Numbered from the stretch's first letter, positions 45,102 through 53,709 are shown. The stretch: DNA of 61,048 nt from an uncultured Candidatus Melainabacteria bacterium (GCA_934757155.1 CAKVLI010000009.1:1-61048); one strand, 5' to 3'. Made by a program: numbers and translations. Notes: generated by a model from the sequence alone, not told the origin.

Positions 45102-46289
45102 ATGTGGGAAAAAGATATTGATATTCATGAAGTTCGGGAAATTAGAACAAGAACTTCTGTGTTTTTTGGTTGCGGTGCGATTCAAAAGATTTATGACATT
45201 GCAGTTGATTTAAAATCTAAAGGTATCGACAAAGTTATTGTAATGAGTGGTAAAAATGCTTATAAAGCAACAGGAGCTTGGGATGTTGTACAAAAAGCTT
45301 TGACAGAAAACTCTATTGCTTATGTAAATTATGACGGTGTTACACCTAATCCGACTTCAACAGCTGTAAATGAAGCTGCAAAGCTTGCAAGAGAATTTGG
45401 CGCAAAAGCTGTAATCTCTATCGGCGGTGGTTCTCCTACAGATGCTGGGAAATCAGTGGCAATTTTGCTTAAATATCCCGAAAAAGATGCTAATGATATT
45501 TACGAATTCAAATTTACTCCTGAAAAAGCTGCACCTGTAATTGCAATCAACTTAACTCACGGAACAGGTACGGAAACAAACAGATTTGCGGTTGTTACTC
45601 TTCCTGAAAAAGACTATAAACCTGCAATTGCGTATGATTGCATTTATCCGATGTACGCGATTGATGACCCTGCTTTGATGACAAAGCTTTCACCGAAACA
45701 AACTCGTTATGTATCAATTGATGCAGTGAACCACGTTGTTGAAGCTGCAACTTCAAAAGTTACTTCTCCTTATGCAATTACTCTTGCGAGAGAAGTAATT
45801 TCGCTCGTTGCACAGTATTTGCCAAAAGCAATTGAAAATCCGGAGAATTTGGAAGCGCGTTATTATTTAGCTTATGCTGCAATGCTTGGCGGTGTATGTT
45901 TTGATAACGGATTGTTACACTATACACACGCCCTTGAACACCCGCTAAGTGCCGTAAAACACGAACTTTCTCATGGTCTGGGCTTAGCAATGTTACTTCC
46001 GGCAGTAGTTAAGAATATTTTTGATTCGAAAGCTGAAACGTTAAAATATATACTTGAACCGATTGCGGGCAAAGTATCAACAGCAAATGATGCTGAAAAA
46101 GGTGTTTACGAATGGCTTAAATCAGTAGGCGTGCCGTCAAAACTTAAAGATGAAGGCTTTACAGAAGCAGATATTCCGAACCTTGTAGAACTAGCGTTCA
46201 CAACTCCATCTTTAGACGGTTTGTTAGCAATAGCACCGACAGAAGCAACAAGAGAAGCTGTTAAACAAATTTATACAGATTCTTTGTAA
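45102..46289 (+). CDS. Iron-containing alcohol dehydrogenase
   Basis: A 395-residue group III (iron-dependent) alcohol dehydrogenase that interconverts alcohols and aldehydes or ketones with NAD(P)H. The cofactor motif GGGSPTDAGKS and the metal ligands in SIDAVNHVVEA, THALEHPL and KHELSHGLG are visible. The ATG at 45102 has an AAAGGAG site and is preferred to the one at 45069, which would precede or coincide with the predicted transcription start. Likely a fermentation enzyme; the substrate is unknown. A MarR regulator follows. Confidence 0.93.
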   Translation: MWEKDIDIHEVREIRTRTSVFFGCGAIQKIYDIAVDLKSKGIDKVIVMSGKNAYKATGAWDVVQKALTENSIAYVNYDGVTPNPTSTAVNEAAKLAREFGAKAVISIGGGSPTDAGKSVAILLKYPEKDANDIYEFKFTPEKAAPVIAINLTHGTGTETNRFAVVTLPEKDYKPAIAYDCIYPMYAIDDPALMTKLSPKQTRYVSIDAVNHVVEAATSKVTSPYAITLAREVISLVAQYLPKAIENPENLEARYYLAYAAMLGGVCFDNGLLHYTHALEHPLSAVKHELSHGLGLAMLLPAVVKNIFDSKAETLKYILEPIAGKVSTANDAEKGVYEWLKSVGVPSKLKDEGFTEADIPNLVELAFTTPSLDGLLAIAPTEATREAVKQIYTDSL

Positions 46290-46297
46290 TTTTTTTA

Positions 46298-46330
46298 ACG
46301 GGGTAAATCTTTGGTTTACCCCACTTTTTT
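46298..46330 (+). terminator. Terminator between alcohol dehydrogenase and MarR genes
   Basis: GGGGTAAA/TTTACCCC stem with a 7-base loop and six T. The T-run touches the first possible start codon of the MarR gene, so that gene may depend on readthrough. Confidence 0.88.
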
Positions 46331-46342
46331 ATGGAATGTGAT

Positions 46343-46819
46343 ATGGAAGAAAAAGAATATTTTTATGTAGATAGTCCGCTATATAAGCTTGAATACACTG
46401 CAAGAGTGTGTGCAAGGTACTTTTCTTTGTTTTTCAAGGAAAATTTTGCGCATTTAGGTTTGACCCAAGGTGAATATGAGGTCATGGACACAATTGTTCG
46501 TTCACCGGAAATCTCTCAAATTGACCTTGCAAGACTTTTATTCAAGGGACGCTCTCATGTTACACAAATCCTAAGTGCTTTAGAGAGAAAAAAATATATA
46601 AAAAGACAATCCGTTATTAAAGATTCGCGTAAAATCAGGCAAACAATACTCACCCCGAAAGGCGAAGAAATCTACAACAAGATAAAATCTTTCGGCAAGA
46701 GTCGTAAAAAGTACGCTCAAATGTGTGAATTTTTTGAAAAGAAAGAAAACTTGTTTGTCGGAATCTTGGATGAAATCACACAGATTATTACAGACGGTGA
46801 AAATGTAAAGTTTGATTAA
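46343..46819 (+). CDS. MarR-family transcription regulator
   Basis: A 158-residue winged helix-turn-helix regulator. The MarR core is visible: LTQGEYEVMDTIVRS, QIDLARLLFKGRSHVTQIL as recognition region, and the wing SRKIRQTILTPKGEEIY. I choose the ATG at 46343; the ATG at 46331 (four residues more) directly follows the terminator T-run and has no ribosome site. It may control the alcohol dehydrogenase or respond to small aromatic ligands, as is common in the family. Confidence 0.9.
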   Translation: MEEKEYFYVDSPLYKLEYTARVCARYFSLFFKENFAHLGLTQGEYEVMDTIVRSPEISQIDLARLLFKGRSHVTQILSALERKKYIKRQSVIKDSRKIRQTILTPKGEEIYNKIKSFGKSRKKYAQMCEFFEKKENLFVGILDEITQIITDGENVKFD

Positions 46820-46852
46820 AAAAGTTTTTATGTTAGCATGAAGTCATGCTAA

Positions 46853-46993
46853 GGGTGTTTGGCGGGGGTAAAGAGGTAAATAACCTCAACCTGAATAGAA
46901 CCTACTAGATAGTGGTTAGCCAAATGTAAAAACTGCAAAATGGGCGTTTGGCGGGGGTAATTGTAACTCAACCAAATGTAAAAACTACATAAT
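46853..46993 (+). repeat. Repeated tRNA-Val 5' end and flank
   Basis: The first 12 bases of the downstream tRNA, GGGCGTTTGGCG, occur at 46942-46953 and, with one change, at 46853-46864, each followed by GGGGTAA instead of the tRNA body. The 18 or so bases before them (CCAAATGTAAAAACT...) are also repeated at 46920 and 46972. This looks like stepwise partial duplication of the tRNA upstream region. Confidence 0.8.
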
Positions 46994-47069
46994 GGGCGTT
47001 TGGCGCAGTTGGTAGCGCACTTGAACGACATTCAAGGGGTCACAAGTTCGAGCCTTGTAACGCCCACCA
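46994..47069 (+). tRNA. tRNA-Val (anticodon GAC), with C at position 33
   Basis: All arms form: acceptor GGGCGTT/AACGCCC, D stem GCGC/GCGC, anticodon stem CTTGA/TCAAG and T stem ACAAG/CTTGT. CCA is encoded. The anticodon loop reads ACGACAT, so anticodon GAC is preceded by C, not the nearly universal U33. It is otherwise a normal tRNA-Val. Confidence 0.9.
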
Positions 47070-47080
47070 TTTTTAGAAAA

Positions 47081-47103
47081 AGAGCCTTTAAGGCTTTTTT
47101 TTT
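47081..47103 (+). terminator. Terminator of tRNA-Val
   Basis: AGCCT/AGGCT short stem followed by nine T. It may also help end transcripts of the minus-strand gene beside it. Confidence 0.7.
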
Positions 47104-47106
47104 AGT

Positions 47107-47775
47107 TTAAGCCTTTGTTATCAATGTATCATTAAATGCTTTGTTGAAAGTCCTTATTCCGTCAGGTGTCTGGTATGTTGAAACAATATTTCCTCTTGTA
47201 TCAAATGCATATCTTTTAATTTCTTCGTTTGCAGAATCCGGAACTACTGACACATAGTGAACTTTTGAGTTGCTAAGAGGGGAAATGATTACTTTTCTTG
47301 CGAACTCCTTATCTTTGATTACGTGTGCGCCTTTTACCATAGAAATTTCTTTTCCTTCCGGCTCCATACACAATGTTCCTAAAATGTTGTTAATGCTATA
47401 ATCAGCAAATTTTTGAACTTTATGAAGTCTGATTTTTTCTGCAATAATTTTTGCAATCTGATTTTTTGAAATAACCGGTTTTAAATTTTTTAATTTATTT
47501 GAAAGTGCCTCAGGCTTTTCGCTATCAAAACCTGATTTTGTATTGATTTGCGGATAATATTCTAATTCAATATTATTAGCTCTCGCGAATTTGTTTACTC
47601 CATAATCGCTAATATCTCTACAGAGGATGAACAAGTCGTTTTGTTTTTCAAAGTTTTCAAAAATCTGTCTGTGTTTTGGGATACTTGTTATTGTTAATTC
47701 TTTTAGCTCAGGGGTGAGTCCTTTTAGTCTGAATCCACCGTTAAAATTTACACCATAGTTATTCTGTATTTGCAT
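47107..47775 (-). CDS. Soluble protein with NFNGG N-terminus, unknown
   Basis: A 222-residue protein without signal peptide or membrane helix and with no recognised domain. It begins MQIQNNYGVNFNGGFR, similar in style to the start of the membrane protein at 24887-25894 (MKVNSNYNRDISFKGFY). The rest is mixed alpha/beta. Confidence 0.7.
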   Translation of the reverse strand: MQIQNNYGVNFNGGFRLKGLTPELKELTITSIPKHRQIFENFEKQNDLFILCRDISDYGVNKFARANNIELEYYPQINTKSGFDSEKPEALSNKLKNLKPVISKNQIAKIIAEKIRLHKVQKFADYSINNILGTLCMEPEGKEISMVKGAHVIKDKEFARKVIISPLSNSKVHYVSVVPDSANEEIKRYAFDTRGNIVSTYQTPDGIRTFNKAFNDTLITKA

Positions 47776-47848
47776 TTTATTGCCTCCTACCCTGTTTAAA
47801 GCCTCTAAAAATATTTTTTGCCAAACTTGGTGTAAATTTTTGTAAACT

Positions 47849-47876
47849 AAAAAGCGGAGATTATTCTCCGCTTTTT
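47849..47876. terminator. Bidirectional-type terminator after queE
   Basis: Stem AAAAGCGGAGA/TCTCCGCTTTT with a TTAT loop, giving a T-run on either strand. It sits one base after the queE stop on the minus strand. Confidence 0.85.
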
Positions 47877-47877
47877 G

Positions 47878-48549
47878 TTATCTTAAATCTAAATATTTAT
47901 GTACTTGTGGAATTAGACGAACCTTTTTGTATTTCTTTAAAAATCGGTCATGAATTCTTACCAATTCATCACTGTCCAAGGTTGTTTTGCCTGTAGAATC
48001 CGTTTTTGGTTGAATTATCAGCTCTATGCCGTGCTTAGCACCCAATGCACAAGCCTTTGCAATCTCTTCTTCCGTGATTTTTGTATCAAAAACAACTTTT
48101 GCAAATAAGTCTTTTGTATTGCAAACTTCAAAAAACTTGTCGTGAATTTCCCATAAATTATCAATTCCGGTACAGCTTGGGAGTTTAATATCGGCTGAAA
48201 CATAATCGATAAAGTCAATTATTTCTTCTGCTTGTTTTGCGAGTGTTGCATTTGTTTCCAAATAAACAGGAATCGGGCAGAGCGGCAAAAATGACTTTAA
48301 AAACTCTGTGTTTAATAAAGGTTCTCCCCCTGTAAGTGAAACAGAATGGCAATCAGGATGCTTTTCTACAATTTCTGCCAGTTCTTCCGGCGTGTATTGT
48401 TTAGCTGATTTTGCGTTAAAATCCGTGTCACAATAACCGCAGCGTAAATTACACCCGCAAAATCTTATGAATAACTGTTTATAACCAATATAAGGACCTT
48501 CGCCTTGAATAGATGCAAAAATTTCTTTGATTGTGGCTTTATCTGTCAT
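47878..48549 (-). CDS. queE: 7-carboxy-7-deazaguanine synthase (radical SAM)
   Basis: A 223-residue radical SAM enzyme of queuosine/7-deazapurine synthesis. The N-terminal IFASIQGEGPYIG is the substrate-site signature and CNLRCGYC carries the Cx3Cx2C cluster ligands; SLTGGEPLL binds SAM. I start it at 48549, directly coupled to the preceding J-domain gene (11-base overlap); an ATG at 48645 would add 32 residues read from inside that gene. No other queuosine genes are in the window. Confidence 0.93.
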   Translation of the reverse strand: MTDKATIKEIFASIQGEGPYIGYKQLFIRFCGCNLRCGYCDTDFNAKSAKQYTPEELAEIVEKHPDCHSVSLTGGEPLLNTEFLKSFLPLCPIPVYLETNATLAKQAEEIIDFIDYVSADIKLPSCTGIDNLWEIHDKFFEVCNTKDLFAKVVFDTKITEEEIAKACALGAKHGIELIIQPKTDSTGKTTLDSDELVRIHDRFLKKYKKVRLIPQVHKYLDLR

Positions 48550-49528
48550 ATAAATCTTCTCTAATATTGTGCGTTGATAATTTTTCCAATTGCATATACA
48601 ATCGAGTTTCTTCTGCTGATAATTCTTTAGGTATTTGAATTTCAACAGTAATTATCATATCACCAACATTATCATTTTGCACTAACCCGCATCCGCTAAG
48701 TCGAATTTTTTGTCCGTTATGCGTGTGTGGAGTAATTCTGACTGATACGAGACCTTTTATAGTAGGGACTTTTATTTCTGCGCCCAAAACAGCTTCATAA
48801 GGCGCAATCGGAATTGTTTTCAGAATATTTAAACCTTCAGTTTTATAATTTTGTGGCTCTTTTACGTGTACTGTTATGTATAAATCACCCGTAGCTCCGC
48901 CGTTTTTACCTTTCCCGCCTTCCCCCGCAAGTCGAATCTTTGAACCGCTTTTAATTCCGGCAGGAATTTTTACACAGAATTTCTTGTAGTTTGTAAATTC
49001 GCCTTTTCCGCTACAATGTTTACAAAAGCTTCCGTTTACAAATTTTCTGCCTTCACACTTTGGGCAAACTTCTGTTTGAAGCATGTTAATTGTTTTTGAA
49101 GTTCCGCTAATTGCTTCAAATACAGAAATTTCTATTTCTGAAAAAATATCTTCCCCGCGCTTCGGGGCTTTAACATCCTCATGCTTAAAAGACTTGTCGC
49201 TTTTTTTCTTTGACAAAAACTCTTCCCAATTGAAGTTAAAATTCTTCTCAGGCTGAGTTGTGTTGTCTTTTGTTGTTTGCTTAGTTTCTTGTTTTGCTTC
49301 TTTTGCGTAATTATAGAATCTTCTTATTCTGTCGTATTCATCTTTTTTGACTTGATTGGACAGAATTTCATAAGCTTCGTTAATATCTTTAAACTTCAAC
49401 AAAGCTTCTTGTGAATTTCCTGCAACGTCCGGATGGTATTGACGTGCAAGCTTTCTGTATGCAGTTTTAATTTCTTCTGATGTGTTAAACTCCGCGACAC
49501 CAAGAATTTTGTAATAATCTTTAGTCAT
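48539..49528 (-). CDS. J-domain co-chaperone (DnaJ-like) with half zinc finger
   Basis: A 329-residue protein with an N-terminal J domain (HPD in RQYHPDVAG), a charged linker, and DnaJ-type C-terminal substrate domains. Only two CxxCxGxG-like repeats are present (CPKCEGRK and CKHCSGKG), instead of the four in DnaJ. It stimulates Hsp70 ATPase activity by family. Neither dnaK nor grpE is adjacent. Confidence 0.9.
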   Translation of the reverse strand: MTKDYYKILGVAEFNTSEEIKTAYRKLARQYHPDVAGNSQEALLKFKDINEAYEILSNQVKKDEYDRIRRFYNYAKEAKQETKQTTKDNTTQPEKNFNFNWEEFLSKKKSDKSFKHEDVKAPKRGEDIFSEIEISVFEAISGTSKTINMLQTEVCPKCEGRKFVNGSFCKHCSGKGEFTNYKKFCVKIPAGIKSGSKIRLAGEGGKGKNGGATGDLYITVHVKEPQNYKTEGLNILKTIPIAPYEAVLGAEIKVPTIKGLVSVRITPHTHNGQKIRLSGCGLVQNDNVGDMIITVEIQIPKELSAEETRLYMQLEKLSTHNIREDLYDR

Positions 49529-49590
49529 ACTTGAGGTTTAATGATTTGTATAAAAAAGTCAAGCGATTGTAAGAGTAGTAACTATGGTGA

Positions 49591-49620
49591 TTGACTTTGA
49601 GCGTGTGTAAGTGATATTAT
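49591..49620 (+). promoter_or_regulatory. Predicted promoter giving a leaderless mRNA
   Basis: TTGACT (49591-49596), 18 bases, then TATTAT (49615-49620), with the ATG at 49627 only 6 bases later. No ribosome site. Confidence 0.65.
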
Positions 49621-49626
49621 CTGGTT

Positions 49627-49995
49627 ATGCTAAAGAAAATCCTATGTGTATTTTTATTGATGTTTATTCTGCCGGCTTTTGCGGGTGAATTTGATAATGC
49701 GCTTAAAGATAACAATAAGGTTTTTGCATATGTATATAAGCCGTACTGCGGTTATTGTCTGAAATTCGACCCAATTTTTAAAAAGCTTGAAAGAAACTAT
49801 AACGGTAAGTGTAAATTCTTAAAAATGGATATTAATTCAGATGACGGTTATAAAGTCGCCAGACAATATAATGTGAGATATGTGCCGTATGTTGTAGCAA
49901 TTGATACACAAAGCGGTCATGCAACTCAAATAACAGCGGATTGTTTGATAGATTATGCATGCGTGGATGCAGTAGTTAGTAATTTTGTGAAGTAA
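49627..49995 (+). CDS. Exported thioredoxin-fold protein
   Basis: A 122-residue protein with a signal peptide (ILCVFLLMFILPAFAG) and a thioredoxin fold carrying the redox pair in KPYCGYCLKF; YVPYVVAI holds the cis-Pro. It probably handles disulfides in the periplasm. Two further Cys near the C-terminus (TADCLIDYACV) are unusual and may form an extra disulfide. It lies 16 bases before rfbA. Confidence 0.9.
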   Translation: MLKKILCVFLLMFILPAFAGEFDNALKDNNKVFAYVYKPYCGYCLKFDPIFKKLERNYNGKCKFLKMDINSDDGYKVARQYNVRYVPYVVAIDTQSGHATQITADCLIDYACVDAVVSNFVK

Positions 49996-50011
49996 ATCGG
50001 AGGTTAGGAGT

Positions 50012-50905
50012 ATGAAAGGTATAGTATTGGCAGGTGGAGCAGGAACTCGTTTATATCCGGCCTCTCAACCTATTTCAAAAATTTTGTTACCTGTTTATGA
50101 CAAGCCGATGATTTATTATCCGCTCTCAACACTTATGTTAGCAGGGATTAAGGATATTCTTATTATTACTAATGAAACCGATTATGACAATTTTATTAAG
50201 CTTCTTGGCGACGGTTCTCAGTTTGGTTTAAATTTGTCTTATAAAATTCAATACGTTCAGCGCGGTATTGCTGACGCGTTTTTGATTGCGGAAGACTTCA
50301 TCGGACAGGATGAAGTTGCACTAATTTTGGGAGATAACATATTCCATGGACACGGATTTTCTACTTTGATGAAACAGGCTATCGCAAAAAATAACGGAGC
50401 AACTGTATTCGGTTACACCGTAAAAGATCCGGAAAGATTTGGTGTTGTTGAATTTGATGCTCATAAAAAAGCAATTTCTTTGGAAGAAAAACCTGCTCAT
50501 CCAAAATCTAATTATGCTGTAACAGGGTTGTATTTCTATGATAATAAGGTTTGTGAGTATGCAAAAACTCTTGAACCTTCAACCCGCGGTGAATTAGAGA
50601 TTACTGACTTGAACAGAATTTATTTAGAACGCGGAGAACTGAATGTAGAAATTCTTGGTCGCGGTTTTGCTTGGCTTGATACAGGAACCCACGACTCTAT
50701 GTTGCAAGCAAGCGTTTTTGTCCAGACTATGGAATTGAATAAGGGCGTTAAAATTGCTTGTTTAGAAGAGATTGCGTATAATCAGGGATTTATCTCTCGT
50801 GAGGACTTGCTCTCAAAGATTGAAAAATATGGCATGAGCAATGAATATTATAATTATGTAAGAGCTGTAGTCAACCAACCCAGAACAGAACTAGTCTTGG
50901 GCTAG
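50012..50905 (+). CDS. rfbA: Glucose-1-phosphate thymidylyltransferase
   Basis: A 297-residue enzyme making dTDP-glucose, the first step to dTDP-rhamnose for surface polysaccharide. The nucleotidyl transferase motif LAGGAGTRLYP and KILLPVYDKPMIYYPLS are visible, with the C-terminal AWLDTGTHDSMLQAS. Ribosome site GGAGGTTAGGAG. The rest of the rml pathway is not here. Confidence 0.95.
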   Translation: MKGIVLAGGAGTRLYPASQPISKILLPVYDKPMIYYPLSTLMLAGIKDILIITNETDYDNFIKLLGDGSQFGLNLSYKIQYVQRGIADAFLIAEDFIGQDEVALILGDNIFHGHGFSTLMKQAIAKNNGATVFGYTVKDPERFGVVEFDAHKKAISLEEKPAHPKSNYAVTGLYFYDNKVCEYAKTLEPSTRGELEITDLNRIYLERGELNVEILGRGFAWLDTGTHDSMLQASVFVQTMELNKGVKIACLEEIAYNQGFISREDLLSKIEKYGMSNEYYNYVRAVVNQPRTELVLG

Positions 50906-50932
50906 GGGTAAAGGGGTAAATGTAAGGGGTAA

Positions 50933-51289
50933 ATGAGCATATATTATAATTCGCATAATTTGAAATATGCTAAAAGCATGCGCTCAAATATGACAAAAGA
51001 AGAGGCGGTTCTGTGGTACCATTTACGTGCGAAACGTTTTATGGGTTTGAAATTTAAACGTCAAGTATTGATTGGTGATTATATTGTAGATTTTGCTTGT
51101 CTTGAAAAATATTTAATTATTGAACTTGACGGTAGTCAACATAATGAACCAAGCAATGTTTTGTTAGATAAAAAACGTTCTGAATATCTTAATAATCAAG
51201 GTTTCAAAGTTTTGCGAATTTGGAATAATGATGTAAATTCTAATATTGATGGTGTTCTTGAGGCGATAAGGTTTGCGTTAGAAATGTAA
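50933..51289 (+). CDS. DUF559 (Vsr-like endonuclease fold) protein
   Basis: A 118-residue protein of the DUF559 family with the PD-(D/E)XK-like fold. Visible: LWYHLRAKRFMGLKFKRQ, DYIVDFACLEKYLIIELDG with Asp and Glu of a possible active site, and QGFKVLRIWNNDV. Such proteins are often found near mobile or repeat-rich DNA; the function is unclear. It is preceded by a triplicated GGGGTAAA motif that also supplies its ribosome site. Confidence 0.9.
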   Translation: MSIYYNSHNLKYAKSMRSNMTKEEAVLWYHLRAKRFMGLKFKRQVLIGDYIVDFACLEKYLIIELDGSQHNEPSNVLLDKKRSEYLNNQGFKVLRIWNNDVNSNIDGVLEAIRFALEM

Positions 51290-51637
51290 AATCCTCTTTC
51301 CTCTGGAGAGCGGATTTTCGGTAGGGCGACGGCAAAAACTAGCCCGTAAGGTTGAGCCGAACGTTACTCCGGCGAAATCCCGAATAATCCAAGACAGAGC
51401 TAGAGAGAGGTTATTGGTATCACCCTCTCCCGACACTATGTGCCACCCTGTCTTGAATTTCCTCCACGCTCAAACAGTTTCGCTTTTGAACCTTTAGTTC
51501 AAGCAAGCTCAATGTTCTCGCTATCCGGACTAACTCGCTTTGCTCGTGTCGTCCGTCCGGAAATTCGCTCCCCCAAGGGAGGGAAAAGTCGTTTTAAGTC
51601 CTCTCTCCTCTGGAGAGAGTTAGAGAGAGGGTTTTTG
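51290..51637. repeat. Repeat-rich intergenic region
   Basis: No gene is supported. It contains hairpins of the CTCTCC/GGAGAG kind (near 51296-51306, 51554-51576 and 51600-51628), plus G+C-richer DNA unlike the flanking genes. The style matches the nested palindrome at 53350-53432. It appears to be one or more dispersed repeat elements. Confidence 0.5.
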
Positions 51638-53245
51638 TTATTTTTCTTTTTCTTTTTTGTCTTTCTTATCGTCAGTTTTATCTGTTGGGGTTTTTGTTTC
51701 AGGTAATGCCGTGTCTTGCGGAGCTTCAATGTCATTCGGAATTTCTAATTCCAAATCATCAACTCCTTGCATCCAGCCGGCATAACTGTCGACTTCTTCT
51801 GTGTATACATCAAGCGTTTCCGCATTCAAGTCTTCGGTTTGTTTTCTGATATCGATTTCTTTTCCGACATCGCCAGCCCATGTGAATTGTTCAGCAGCTG
51901 CGAGTCCAGACGATGCTGATGCAGCAAATCCCATAGCAGCAAAAGCGTATGCCCAAGCAGTTGCTCCAAATGCCCAAGATCCAGAAGTGGCTAACGAAAA
52001 TGCTTGTACTCCCGATTTAAAACTAGATAAACTATTCAAAGTTTGCGCGCCACCTTCAACATAGCACATAGTTTGTGTTGATTTATCAAAACTTGCGGCA
52101 AAATCTGTTTGACCTTCAATTTCTCCAATTGTTTCAGCTGCGTAATCATATCCTTCTTGATATGTTTCCATATCAGAATACAAACCATCGACAGTTTCTC
52201 CGGTACCTTCGGATAGGTTATTGATTTCTTCGCCTGCTGATGCCATATGTCCTGTAACAGTTTTGTACAGTGCTTTTTCGTCATCGCTTAGAACTTGACC
52301 ACTTTGTGCTCTTGTTTTAAGAGCCTCATATGTACTCTTGTACATATCATAATCTGTCTTTGTATCAACAATTTTTGCATTAGCATCTTCATTTGCTTGA
52401 GCTGCTTCATCAGACAATGCAATTATTTCTTCACCCATGGTTTGCATATTGTCCTGTTCAGTAGCAAGTGCACCTTGTGCATTTGTTAACTCTGTCTGCA
52501 TATCATCGCAAGCATCTTTTTCTTCTTCATTAGGCTTTTTAAGAAGAAAATACGCTGCGGCAGTTGCGGCTCCAGCAACACATCCGACTATACAACCTAT
52601 AGATTGTCCTGCACTTTTAGCTGTTGTTTTGCATGATTCTTCACCGGCTTTTTTTATTGATTCTTCTCCCGCTGTTTTTATTGCTTCATCTGTTGTTGTT
52701 TCTACTGCCTTGTCTGCAACTGCATTCAATGCTTTTTTACTCATTGTTTTTCCGCTCTCTTCAGCTGCTTCAAGTGCAGCTTCTTTTGCGGCTTTTTTTA
52801 TTGATTCTTTTCCGGCAGCTGTGATAGCTTCCTCGCTAGCTTTTTTTACGGCTTTTTCGCCAGCTTTCATTACAGCTTTTTCCGCAGCTTTTTCTGCAGC
52901 TTTTTTAAATATTTTTTGAGCTCCAAGCGAAACAACTGCTGTGCCTCCTGCGGTTACAACATCATTGGTTACTCTTCTTTTTTGCCCGCTTTGGTCACCA
53001 TCATATCCGGTTGCGTCCATTGCAGCTGCTTTACCATTGGCTTTGTAATCTTTAAATTCACTATCGTCGAATTCGTATTGATTTTCGTCATTAGAAACAG
53101 TCGTTTGCCATGAAGATAATCTACTTTCCCATCTGGCGGTTATTTCGCTCATTTCCTTAGTTGAAATACCCATTGTATTCCCGTAGCAATGGTAGTTTAA
53201 ATAAGCTTTTCTGCATGCCGCTTCTGAATTGATATTTATGGACAT
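51638..53245 (-). CDS. Large Ala/Lys-rich protein with two hydrophobic segments, unknown
   Basis: A 535-residue protein in blocks: a soluble N-terminus (1-100), a long Ala/Lys/Glu amphipathic repeat region (about 110-212, with phrases like EKAVKKASEEA), a Gly/Ala hydrophobic segment (214-236), a coiled-coil-prone acidic part (245-380), a second Ala/Gly-rich hydrophobic stretch (418-452) and a charged tail ending in KDKKEKEK. No signal peptide and no recognised family. The layout recalls translocator or pore-forming secreted proteins, but this is only a resemblance. Confidence 0.75.
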   Translation of the reverse strand: MSININSEAACRKAYLNYHCYGNTMGISTKEMSEITARWESRLSSWQTTVSNDENQYEFDDSEFKDYKANGKAAAMDATGYDGDQSGQKRRVTNDVVTAGGTAVVSLGAQKIFKKAAEKAAEKAVMKAGEKAVKKASEEAITAAGKESIKKAAKEAALEAAEESGKTMSKKALNAVADKAVETTTDEAIKTAGEESIKKAGEESCKTTAKSAGQSIGCIVGCVAGAATAAAYFLLKKPNEEEKDACDDMQTELTNAQGALATEQDNMQTMGEEIIALSDEAAQANEDANAKIVDTKTDYDMYKSTYEALKTRAQSGQVLSDDEKALYKTVTGHMASAGEEINNLSEGTGETVDGLYSDMETYQEGYDYAAETIGEIEGQTDFAASFDKSTQTMCYVEGGAQTLNSLSSFKSGVQAFSLATSGSWAFGATAWAYAFAAMGFAASASSGLAAAEQFTWAGDVGKEIDIRKQTEDLNAETLDVYTEEVDSYAGWMQGVDDLELEIPNDIEAPQDTALPETKTPTDKTDDKKDKKEKEK

Positions 53246-53709
53246 AATCCCTCCAAATATATTCTTTTGATATATATATCGGCATTTTTGAGAGAAAACT
53301 TTAGGGTTTATGGAGAAATTGTTACAAAAATTAACAAATTGCGAGAAGATACCTTCTCTCCAAGGGAGAAGGTTAGGATGAGGGGACTTTTTCGCTCAAC
53401 CCTCACCCCGCCCTCTCCTTGGGAGAGGGGAAAAAGTATGAGCTTGTAGTTCTGACTAATCAACAAAAATATTTACCCCTTCCCAAAGAAAAAGCCGCAT
53501 CGTTGCGGCGTAACTCTCGTTAGATAAAGGAGTGGAGGAGAAAATAAAGAAAAGAGATTATACTTTATATATTCCACAATATATAAAAACGATAACACTT
53601 ATATATCGAAATTGTTACAAAAATTTACAATCAAAGGCTGTAACTATTGATTTTATTCATTTTTTGTTTGTTATAAAATGTTAAGTATAGTTAAGAAGGA
53701 GAAGGTACT
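53246..53709. repeat. Intergenic region with nested palindrome
   Basis: It has two inverted arms around 53352-53432, each itself a hairpin (TTCTCTCCAAGGGAGAA and CTCTCCTTGGGAGAG). A GCCGCA/TGCGGC hairpin lies near 53491-53506. A weak promoter for dapB (TTGTTT 53664, TATAGT 53686) and a strong ribosome site (AAGGAGAAGG) are at the right end. No gene is supported. Confidence 0.55.

Noticed and set aside
52295..52919. Cys/Ser/Ala-rich frames on the plus strand
   Set aside because: They are mirror readings of the Ala/Lys repeat gene and lack starts with ribosome sites.
53491..53506. GCCGCA/TGCGGC hairpin as a terminator
   Set aside because: The T-run is only on the minus strand, where no gene ends here, so I leave it as part of the repeat-rich spacer.
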